Assembly: GCA_964343365.1 (NCBI GenBank) | Contig: CAYFJI010000030.1 | Coordinates: 1 to 21,018 of the forward strand | DNA length: 21,018 bases | Direction of reading: 5' to 3' | Source of the DNA: CAJXWH01 sp964343365 | GTDB lineage: Bacteria; Pseudomonadota; Gammaproteobacteria; Arenicellales; UBA868 | Translations under genes and position numbers: made by a program | In this document: one piece after another, positions 14,352 through 21,018 of the stretch | Layout of the letters: the number at the start of each line of letters is the position of its first letter | How positions within the stretch are numbered: position 1 is the first letter of the stretch | Notes under the pieces: generated by a model | Database searches by the model: none | Seen by the model: only the letters and a program-made list of their open reading frames with translations | Told to the model about the DNA's origin: nothing

Positions 14352-15074
14352 ATGTTTCACACTAACGGTAAAAAGCCGTGGGCCATTCTTCCGCTTAAGT
14401 CAATTAGTTTGTCGAATAGTCGATTGACGCCTATTTTAACTACTTATGAGCGACGTATACTTTCTCTAACCATGATGAAAGATGTTGTAAATGTTCTTAA
14501 TTGCGCGCCCAGCGTTGGAGGTTTGCTGGTAGTTACGAAATGTGAAATTATAAAAACGCACTGCCAGGCATTAGGAGCGACTGTATTGGAAGAAGATGGG
14601 CTACCGCAACTTAATACTGCTATTATGCAGGCAGTTCAATTTCTCGAGAGCCGAGGTATTGAAAAATTTTTCACAGTGCCAGGTGATGTTCCACTCTTAA
14701 ATTTATCCGAGATAGATATTCTTGTGCAATCATTGCAAATGAGCGAAGGATTAACATTGGTTCCATCCCAGGATGGCATGGGAACTAATAGTATAGCTTC
14801 AAAAATTCCTCTACCTGTCCAACCACGATTTGGTGTTAATAGTCTTTTGGAGCATCACAAGATTGCTAAAAATAAGGGTGTTTCTGTAGAAATATTGCCC
14901 TTAAAAGGATTTAGTTTTGATATTGATTGGCCGAGTGATCTTGTTAGATTGGTCTCGATTGGTAACAGTTCTAGAACACAGGATTATTTGAGTAGTTTAG
15001 ATTTGGAGTATCGAGAACACCCTATACTCGAGGATAATTTTTCACAATTTGAAAAGATTAAAGGACTAGTATGA
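14352..15074 (+). CDS. cofC: Phospholactate/PEP guanylyltransferase CofC (FbiD)
   Basis: This 240-residue nucleotidyltransferase activates a three-carbon phospho-acid with GTP for CofD. The N-terminal AILPLKSISLSNSRLTPIL carries the basic nucleotide loop in a shortened GTA-fold form. VPGDVPLL (109-116) supplies the metal-binding aspartate, and DGMGTNSI (141-148), then RFG and LLEHH, are the CofC/FbiD signatures. SFDIDWPSDL closes the fold. About 30 residues follow, a tail of unknown use. The stop overlaps the fbiC ATG by four bases. Whether it uses 2-phospholactate, PEP or 3-phosphoglycerate depends on residues I cannot assign by eye. Confidence 0.88.
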   Translation: MFHTNGKKPWAILPLKSISLSNSRLTPILTTYERRILSLTMMKDVVNVLNCAPSVGGLLVVTKCEIIKTHCQALGATVLEEDGLPQLNTAIMQAVQFLESRGIEKFFTVPGDVPLLNLSEIDILVQSLQMSEGLTLVPSQDGMGTNSIASKIPLPVQPRFGVNSLLEHHKIAKNKGVSVEILPLKGFSFDIDWPSDLVRLVSIGNSSRTQDYLSSLDLEYREHPILEDNFSQFEKIKGLV

Positions 15075-17485
15075 GCCTTAATATTGAAAAATTTTGGGGT
15101 GCTCGACCAACAGACAAAGAGGCAATGACACTTTTACGTTGTTCTGATGATTATAGTCTGATTGAGCTGAGTAAGGCACTTTGCGATGATGAATATGGTG
15201 ATATGATGACCTACTCACCAAAGGTTTTTCTCCCGCTCACAGTTTTATGTCGTGATATGTGCCACTATTGTACCTTTGCTCGAAAACCTAAAGAAATTCA
15301 AAAAGGTTTTCTCCAACCAGATGAAGTTTTTCATATCTCAGAATTGGGCAAGAAAACAGGATGTTACGAAGCATTATTTACTCTAGGTGACAAGCCAGAA
15401 TTGCGTTATAGGAGTGCTCGGGAGGAATTAAAACAGTTAGGGTATGAATCGACTTTTGAATATTTACTTCATCTCGCTCACAAAGTTGCTGAAGACTATG
15501 AATTGTTACCTCATATCAATGCAGGAGTTTTATCAAAGGATCAAATGGCTGCCCTGAGAGAAGTTTCGGCATCCCAAGGCATCATGTTGGAATCATCTAG
15601 CGAACGCTTATGCGTTAAGGGTGGCCCACATTATGGTTCACCTGATAAAAGGCCTCAGGTGCGGTTAAAAAATATAGAGGAAGCGGGAGTGTTGAGTATC
15701 CCCTTTACCACTGGCATTTTGATTGGTATTGGAGAGTCACGTGCTGAGAGGATTGACTCATTGCTCCGTATTCGACAGTTAAATGACCGTTATCAGCATA
15801 TTCAAGAATTGATCATTCAGCCTTTTCGGGCTAAAGCTGGAACGTTAATGGCTGGGTATTCTGAGCCCTCTAGCCAAGATTTGATGTGGACGATTGCAGT
15901 GGCACGAATTTTGTTTGGGGGAAGCATGAGTATCCAGGCACCCCCTAATCTGTGGCCGGGTGGTGAAGGCGAGCTAATTTCTGCGGGGATAAATGATTGG
16001 GGTGGGATCTCACCAGTTACCCCAGACCATGTTAATCCAGAAGCACCATGGCCAAAAGTTGTTGAATTAGAAAATACGGTTCGTCTTGCTGGTAAAATTT
16101 TGGTTCCGCGTCTCCCTATTTATCCAGGCTATATACAACATAATTCGAATTGGCTATCGCCAAAAATTTTTCGTTTAGCTCAAAAATTCGTTGATTCGGA
16201 AGGATTTCCTAGGACCGATAGCTGGGTGGCTGGAGAAGTTTTAAATGCTCCATTTGAAATTTCTGGTAATGTAGGTCAGTCCAGTAGATCCAAACTAAGT
16301 TTAATTTTTGATCGTGCGGTCAAAGGCATTGATTTGCTTGAAGAGGATGTGGTGAAGCTTTTCAGTGCGCGTGGAAATCAATTTTTTGAGGTTTGTAAAT
16401 TCGCAGATGAATTGAGACGTCAAGTTAATGGCGATACAGTGACCTACGTTGTTAATCGTAATATTAATTACACAAATATTTGCACGTATCGTTGTGGGTT
16501 TTGTGCATTTTCAAAAAGTTCTGCTCAAAATGAATCAAAAGATAAGCCCTACTTGATCGATCTAGAGGAAATAAGAAGACGTGTGCGTGAAGCGTGGGAG
16601 CGTGGCGCAACCGAAGTTTGTTTACAGGGAGGGATTCACCCATCATTTAACGGTCATACCTATATGTCGATATGTCGTGAGATCAAGGCTGAAATTCCTG
16701 AAATAAATATCCATGCTTTTTCTCCGCTAGAAGTAACTCATGGCGCTTCGACTATGAACTTAACAATAAACGATTTTTTAGAAACCCTAAAGGATGTTGG
16801 TCTTTCCAGTTTACCCGGTACCGCGGCGGAAATTTTGCATGATGATATTCGCAAAATCATATGTCCGGATAAGCTTGGTACTCAAGAATGGTTGAATGTC
16901 ATGAAAGTTGCACATGGCGTTGGACTATCGAGCACCGCAACAATTATGTTCGGGCATGTAGATCAGGCACAGCATTGGGCTAAACATCTTATTGCCGTCC
17001 GAAATTTGCAATCAGAGACAGGCGGGTTTACAGAATTTGTTCCTTTGCCGTTTATCTACAAAGAGGCACCGATGTACCATCGCCAAGGTTGTAGGCGTGG
17101 CCCTACTTTTCGTGAAACTATCTTGATGCATGCCGTTGCGAGAATTGTTCTCTATGGTAGGGTGCATAACATTCAAGCATCTTGGACAAAAGTGGGGAAG
17201 GCAGGACTCAGGGAGTGCCTCAGAGCCGGCGTCAATGATATTGGTGGCACGTTGATGAACGAATCCATCTCCCGAGCTGCTGGAAATCAAAATGGTCAAG
17301 AATTACCGCCTGATGAAATGGATGCATTAATTAAACATGCTGGACGAATACCGCAACAGCGAACAACTAAATACGGGAAACCGGATCGGCATCGTACTTT
17401 GATTTCTTATAGCGCTCCTGCTCTCCATCCTTTAACGCAAAAAAGTGGGAAAATAAGAGAAAGCGATTTAATCACTCATGTTTGA
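15071..17485 (+). CDS. fbiC: FO synthase, fused CofG-CofH double radical-SAM enzyme
   Basis: This 804-residue protein makes the deazaflavin Fo from tyrosine and the ribityl-uracil intermediate of riboflavin synthesis. It holds two radical-SAM domains. The CofG half (about 50-370) binds its cluster through C60, C64 and C67 (CRDMCHYC), followed by TFARKP and LFTLGDKPE. The CofH half (about 455-780) uses C471, C475 and C478 (CTYRCGFC), followed by VCLQGGIHP and FSPLEVTHG. Both CX3CX2C motifs are intact. CofG first, then CofH, is the order of bacterial FbiC. AAAGGA (15060-15065) is five bases before the ATG, which also overlaps the cofC stop. This is the last gene of the operon. The stretch between domains (about 370-450) looks like linker. 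Confidence 0.96.
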   Translation: MSLNIEKFWGARPTDKEAMTLLRCSDDYSLIELSKALCDDEYGDMMTYSPKVFLPLTVLCRDMCHYCTFARKPKEIQKGFLQPDEVFHISELGKKTGCYEALFTLGDKPELRYRSAREELKQLGYESTFEYLLHLAHKVAEDYELLPHINAGVLSKDQMAALREVSASQGIMLESSSERLCVKGGPHYGSPDKRPQVRLKNIEEAGVLSIPFTTGILIGIGESRAERIDSLLRIRQLNDRYQHIQELIIQPFRAKAGTLMAGYSEPSSQDLMWTIAVARILFGGSMSIQAPPNLWPGGEGELISAGINDWGGISPVTPDHVNPEAPWPKVVELENTVRLAGKILVPRLPIYPGYIQHNSNWLSPKIFRLAQKFVDSEGFPRTDSWVAGEVLNAPFEISGNVGQSSRSKLSLIFDRAVKGIDLLEEDVVKLFSARGNQFFEVCKFADELRRQVNGDTVTYVVNRNINYTNICTYRCGFCAFSKSSAQNESKDKPYLIDLEEIRRRVREAWERGATEVCLQGGIHPSFNGHTYMSICREIKAEIPEINIHAFSPLEVTHGASTMNLTINDFLETLKDVGLSSLPGTAAEILHDDIRKIICPDKLGTQEWLNVMKVAHGVGLSSTATIMFGHVDQAQHWAKHLIAVRNLQSETGGFTEFVPLPFIYKEAPMYHRQGCRRGPTFRETILMHAVARIVLYGRVHNIQASWTKVGKAGLRECLRAGVNDIGGTLMNESISRAAGNQNGQELPPDEMDALIKHAGRIPQQRTTKYGKPDRHRTLISYSAPALHPLTQKSGKIRESDLITHV

Positions 17486-17581
17486 GGTACCAAAAAACCT
17501 GACATGGTCTTATCTGTAGTATTTGTTTTGACGTTCAATTTTGTGTCTATGACCATTATAGATGGATAATTTTGACTTTAA

Positions 17582-18763
17582 TCAGGATGGCAGGTGTTGT
17601 TCTAGCCTATCTAGTGCCATATTCAGGGTGTCAATTTGATTTGCAAAGCAAAGTCGCAACCATCCGTCTTCTCGTGCGCCAAATGTTATCCCTGGAGCAA
17701 GTCCAACGCGAGCATTATTTGCTAGTTCTTTGCAGAACCCAAGGGCATCTGCGACACCTTCTACGTGGAAGAAAGCATAAAACGCCCCTTCTGGCCAACC
17801 CATACGAATTCTTGGATTACTTGAAAGACGCTGATAAACAAGATCACGTGCTTTTCTGTAGCGTGTAATTTGTTGTTTGATAAAATCTTCTCCGTCCTCC
17901 AAGGCAGTGACTCCAGCAAATTGTGTAAATGTTGCAGCACCAGCAAAGTTAAATTCATTCATATTCTCCAAAGTTTTTCCAAAACGTTGAGGTGTGATTA
18001 GCCACCCTAACCGCCAACCCGTCATTGCCCATGGTTTTGAGAAGCTATTGATAATGATTAATCTGTCTTCTGGATCAGCGTGTTCTAGGAAAGATGGCGC
18101 ATGTTGTTTGTCATAAACTATGCGCGCGTAAACTTCATCTGCTAGGAGCCAGATTCCACGCTTTCTGCAAAAGTCTAGCAATGCTTTCTGCTGTTCGGAG
18201 GACATGGTCCAACCAGTCGGATTATTTGGTGAGTTGATGAACACTACGCGTGTTTTCTCATTGACACTATCGTATAATTGATCGAGATCAAGGTGCCAAC
18301 TGTTTTCTATCAATCGTAGGTCCACTGGACGCCAATTTCCTCCTAATATATCTACTGTCCCTCTAATATTGGGCCATAATGGTGTAGGACATACAACGTT
18401 CATATCAGGTTCAACTAATAACTGATGACTTATCATTATTCCACTCATTCCAGATGCCATTACGGTGACTCTATCCATAGTCATAGAAATGCCATAAAGT
18501 TTGGAGGTATAGGACATGATAGCTTGTCGCAACTCGGGTATACCTCTGTTTGGCGTATAGAAAGTTTGTCCGTCCATCATGGATCGTATTGCAGAATCGC
18601 AAATAAATTTAGGCGTTGATATGTCAGGCTCGCCAAACCAAAGTGGTATCATGTCATCTAAGCCGATAGCTTCATTTGCTATCTCACGAATTTGTGAAAC
18701 CGGCATTTCTTCAATGGTTTTTCGTAATTCCCTTTGATGAATTTGTTTTTCGAAATTTGACAT
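17582..18763 (-). CDS. Class I/II PLP aminotransferase
   Basis: This 393-residue cytosolic enzyme is a fold-type I aminotransferase of the aspartate/alanine-type group. Seen: the N-terminal IPLWFGEPDISTP (39-51) and the YTPNRGIPELRQAI block (69-82), SPNNPTGW (178-185), LLADEVYARIVYD (206-218), NSFSKPWAMTGWRLGW (239-254) with PLP lysine K243, and R370 in WLRLCFA, which normally binds the alpha-carboxylate. The substrate side chain site is not clear. GAGGAA (18768-18773, minus strand) is four bases before the ATG. It is convergent with fbiC, 96 bp apart, with no obvious shared role in F420. Likely amino donors are aspartate, alanine or an aromatic acid. Confidence 0.9.
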   Translation of the reverse strand: MSNFEKQIHQRELRKTIEEMPVSQIREIANEAIGLDDMIPLWFGEPDISTPKFICDSAIRSMMDGQTFYTPNRGIPELRQAIMSYTSKLYGISMTMDRVTVMASGMSGIMISHQLLVEPDMNVVCPTPLWPNIRGTVDILGGNWRPVDLRLIENSWHLDLDQLYDSVNEKTRVVFINSPNNPTGWTMSSEQQKALLDFCRKRGIWLLADEVYARIVYDKQHAPSFLEHADPEDRLIIINSFSKPWAMTGWRLGWLITPQRFGKTLENMNEFNFAGAATFTQFAGVTALEDGEDFIKQQITRYRKARDLVYQRLSSNPRIRMGWPEGAFYAFFHVEGVADALGFCKELANNARVGLAPGITFGAREDGWLRLCFANQIDTLNMALDRLEQHLPS

Positions 18764-19047
18764 CTTATTCCTCGTTTGTGTGAATATAATTTAAAGCGAA
18801 TAAGGGTAGATTTTTTAAAAAGTTGTTGATTTTCTTCAATTTGATTATTTTGTAGTAGATAATCCTATTCTTACATATTTGATGATTTAAACTGATTTCA
18901 TTAATCCATGATATATGCTAAGTGTTTTGCCAACTAATCTCTAGCTTGATAAAGTTAACTATGTGCATGGATATGATTGTCGTTACAGCGTGATATCAAA
19001 ACAACCTTTGTTCCGTAAAGATAGTATTTTCTACTCATGGTATTCTG
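18764..19047. other. Divergent intergenic region, aminotransferase and peptide transporter
   Basis: These 284 bases sit between two divergent genes and must hold promoters for both. By eye there is a weak TTGATA (18946-18951) with TATGAT (18972-18977), a 20-base spacing that is too long for confidence. No clear operator, riboswitch fold or small ORF was found. Confidence 0.4.
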
Positions 19048-20064
19048 TTGGGCTATGAAACGGTATCATACAAGCACGAAATATTGGTTACGATAGCAAC
19101 AAGTAGCAAAAAATTGCAAACAGATAATATAAAAACACAGTCTCCCCAATTACTTCGCTGGGAGGAAAACTTAAAACTTTACGAAGCAAGTTTGCGAGCT
19201 AACCCTTGGCAGAAGCGTTTCCAATCGATTGTGCACAATAAGATGCTGATAACTGGGATTATATTAGGTCTAATAGTATTGGGCTTAGCTATCCTTGGGC
19301 CAGTGTTTTACGATGCAGATTATGCCCGCCAATCTCTTAGAAATGCGCATAAACCACCTTTATCTGATGGTTATTTGCTGGGGACTGATAACTACGGCAG
19401 GGATATGGCGATTCGTTTATTCGTGGGTTTTAGGGTTTCATTGTTAGTTGCAGCTGCTGTAACCGCTTTGTCTCTTATTGGTGGTGTAATACTAGGAATG
19501 GTCGGGGGATATCTTGGTGGTTTTATTGATCGTTTTGTTCGATCAACTACTGATTTTATTTGGGGTTTTCCATTAATTCTCGTTGCAGTTTTGCTAGTGG
19601 GCGGGCTTGGAGAAGGACTCTTCCCAGTCATACTAGCAGTTGGTATTGTAAATGTGGCAGCTATTACTCGAGTAGTACGGGGTGAAGTGGTTGTTCTAAA
19701 GGAAAAAGAGTTTGTTGAGGCTGCACGAGCGGCTGGAGTCTCACGTTACCGTATTATGTGGAGACATTTATTGCCTAACGTTTTGGCGCCTGCCTTAATA
19801 ATGGCGTCTTATTTGATTGCAGTTGCTGTAATTGCGGAGGCAGCTTTATCTTTCATTGGTCTGGGAGCGCAACCACCGCTACCTAGTCTCGGAAAGATGA
19901 TTGCGGATGGCAGAGGTTTTCTGAGACTTAATCACTGGGAAGCCACGATTCCAGGAATTGGGATTGTAGTTTTAGTTTTAGCAGTGAGCATGATTGGTGA
20001 CGGACTCCGTGATCATTTTGATCCAAGGTTGCGACACGAAAAGAGAAGGAAAACAAACGAATGA
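19048..20064 (+). CDS. Oligopeptide-type ABC transporter permease, DppC/OppC-like
   Basis: This 338-residue inner-membrane protein matches the DppC/OppC group. A cytoplasmic N-terminus (about 1-64) leads to helix 1 (KMLITGIILGLIVLGLAILG), the characteristic loop PPLSDGYLLGTDNYGRDMA, the helix bundle, the coupling EAA segment FVEAARAAGVSRYRIMWRHL, and SFIGLGAQPPLPSLGKMI. It imports peptides, nickel or other solutes with a partner permease. The start is unsettled: no ATG or GTG exists upstream of residue 56, so TTG 19048 is given, with no Shine-Dalgarno; later TTG codons are possible. Its stop overlaps the next permease (ATGA). Here the C-type permease comes before the B-type, the reverse of the usual order. 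Confidence 0.88.
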   Translation: MGYETVSYKHEILVTIATSSKKLQTDNIKTQSPQLLRWEENLKLYEASLRANPWQKRFQSIVHNKMLITGIILGLIVLGLAILGPVFYDADYARQSLRNAHKPPLSDGYLLGTDNYGRDMAIRLFVGFRVSLLVAAAVTALSLIGGVILGMVGGYLGGFIDRFVRSTTDFIWGFPLILVAVLLVGGLGEGLFPVILAVGIVNVAAITRVVRGEVVVLKEKEFVEAARAAGVSRYRIMWRHLLPNVLAPALIMASYLIAVAVIAEAALSFIGLGAQPPLPSLGKMIADGRGFLRLNHWEATIPGIGIVVLVLAVSMIGDGLRDHFDPRLRHEKRRKTNE

Positions 20065-20984
20065 AACTTGTACTTAGACAGCTGGTGTACATGATAATTG
20101 TATTAATTGTTAGTTCAATAGCGGTTTTTTACGCAATTCGTTTGTCTGGTGGTGATGCCACCGCTGCAGCTTTACCCGGCTCAGCAACGGAGGAATTTAG
20201 AGAAGAATTTCGGGCGTCGCTGGGGTTAGATAGACCAGTGCATCTGCAATATTTTGAATATATAGGAAAAATATTGCGAGGGGATCCAGGACGTTCGATC
20301 ACGAACAATGCTTCGCTTGTCTCTATGTTAAAAGAGCATGGAAAAAATAGTCTTATTTTAGGAGCTGCAGCTTTTGGCCTTGTTTTTTTAATCGGAATTC
20401 CGCTTGGAGTTCTAGCTTCTTTGAGGCGGAATAGTTGGGGAGACCATGGGATCATGTCTTTTTCAGTTGTTGGTATGGCTGTTCCTAATTTTTGGCTTGC
20501 TCTCCTTGTTGTTTGGTTGTTTGCTTCTACATTTCGAATACTTCCAGCGGCTGGTTGTTGCAGCCCAAAGCATCTTATTCTTCCAGCAATCGTATTAGCA
20601 TTTGAAGGCATTGCTTTAACTGTTCGGATGACGCGTTCGGCAATGATTGAAAATCAAAATCATGATTTTGTTCGGACGCTGAGAGCTGGTGGACTGTCGG
20701 AGTGGAGCATTATGGGTAAGCATGTGCTTAGAAATGCACTGATTCCTATAATCTCTTTAGCTGGATTGCGGATTGGCCAAATTGTTGGATATGCTCTTAT
20801 TGTTGAACAAATTTTTAGTTGGCCAGGTATTGGCCAAGCATTAGTGACTGCGGTTCTTCGTCGTGATTATCCAGTTGCACAATTTTTTTCTCTTATCTTG
20901 ATTGTGATGGTAGTGTTGGGTAATTGGCTTGCGGATACTGGTTATACATTAGCTAATCCCAGACTGCGTAGGTCAAATCAATAA
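20061..20984 (+). CDS. Oligopeptide-type ABC transporter permease, DppB/OppB-like
   Basis: This 307-residue inner-membrane protein is the B-type partner. Helix 1 is MIIVLIVSSIAVFYAI, followed by the RLSGGDATAAALPG loop, the LGLDRPVHLQYFEYI and GDPGRSI blocks, the EAA coupling loop FVRTLRAGGLSEWSIMGKHV, and FSWPGIGQALVTAVLRRDYP near the end. Six helices are expected. It overlaps the C-type gene by four bases (ATGA), with GAAGGA about ten bases upstream. The next gene's ATG overlaps its stop by one base (TAATG). No substrate-binding protein is in view, so the solute is unknown; peptides are only one option. Confidence 0.93.
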   Translation: MKLVLRQLVYMIIVLIVSSIAVFYAIRLSGGDATAAALPGSATEEFREEFRASLGLDRPVHLQYFEYIGKILRGDPGRSITNNASLVSMLKEHGKNSLILGAAAFGLVFLIGIPLGVLASLRRNSWGDHGIMSFSVVGMAVPNFWLALLVVWLFASTFRILPAAGCCSPKHLILPAIVLAFEGIALTVRMTRSAMIENQNHDFVRTLRAGGLSEWSIMGKHVLRNALIPIISLAGLRIGQIVGYALIVEQIFSWPGIGQALVTAVLRRDYPVAQFFSLILIVMVVLGNWLADTGYTLANPRLRRSNQ

Positions 20985-21018
20985 TGTCGACACATATCCT
21001 ATTTCTTGATAAAAATCC
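20984..21018 (+). CDS. Start of the next transporter gene, cut by the window edge
   Basis: The TAATG junction puts an ATG on the last base of the B-type permease stop. Eleven codons are visible (MSTHILFLDKN), then the window ends. Position and coupling suggest the ABC ATPase of the same importer (DppD/OppD-like), but no motif is visible yet. Confidence 0.5.
   Translation, partial: MSTHILFLDKN

Noticed and set aside
17505..17555. Inverted repeat ATGGTC/GACCAT between fbiC and the aminotransferase, as a terminator
   Set aside because: Only six pairs across a loop of about 40 bases and no T-run directly after; too weak.
17572..17868. Plus-strand open frame over the aminotransferase
   Set aside because: It is antisense to a conserved enzyme and has no independent evidence.
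1..21018. CRISPR arrays, insertion sequences, tRNA or rRNA genes
   Set aside because: No spaced repeats, terminal inverted repeats with transposase, or recognisable RNA-gene sequence were found by reading; short or divergent cases could be missed.

Overview
The window is bacterial, AT-rich and densely coded, with short intergenic gaps and frequent stop/start overlaps. It holds about 20 full protein genes, one gene start cut by the right edge, and several small ORFs. I see no rRNA, tRNA, CRISPR array or transposase. A complete bacterial coenzyme F420 operon with a fused CofG-CofH protein limits the host to F420-making bacteria such as Chloroflexota (for example marine SAR202), Actinomycetota or some Proteobacteria. 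AT-richness and the mix of crotonase, amidase, oligopeptide-type ABC transporter and SRD5A-like genes would suit an uncultured marine lineage. That placement is inference and weakly supported.

Layout. (1) 74-1798, minus strand: a crotonase-fold protein lacking both hydratase glutamates, then cysteine synthase. (2) 2034-3521, plus strand: a steroid-5-alpha-reductase-like membrane enzyme and a secreted START-domain protein, probably a lipid-handling pair. Its leader holds two alternative hairpins, and the unit carries two unusual G-tracts. (3) 3579-6392, minus strand: a DrrAB-like ABC exporter, a small ABM-domain protein and a PrxQ/Bcp peroxiredoxin. (4) 6592-8224, plus strand: an EamA transporter, two tandem small membrane proteins of unknown function and a possible 24-residue peptide. 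(5) 8347-11730, minus strand: a RidA-like protein, a 60-residue protein, an amidase-signature hydrolase and an alpha/beta hydrolase in one tight unit, followed by an XRE regulator. The set recalls RutC/RutB/RutD chemistry and the AtzG-AtzE small-subunit/amidase pair. (6) 11891-17485, plus strand: npdG-cofE-cofD-cofC-fbiC, all recognised F420 biosynthesis steps plus the NADPH:F420 oxidoreductase, with three of the four junctions overlapping. (7) 17582-18763, minus strand: a class I/II aminotransferase, convergent with the F420 operon. (8) 19048 to the right edge, plus strand: DppC-like and DppB-like permeases and the first codons of a coupled next gene.

The F420 operon is the clearest multi-gene system. 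The least familiar parts are the RidA/small-protein/amidase/hydrolase unit, divergently transcribed from the F420 operon across 160 bp, the reductase/START pair, and the tandem small membrane proteins. Nothing here proves a wholly new system; these are the places to look.
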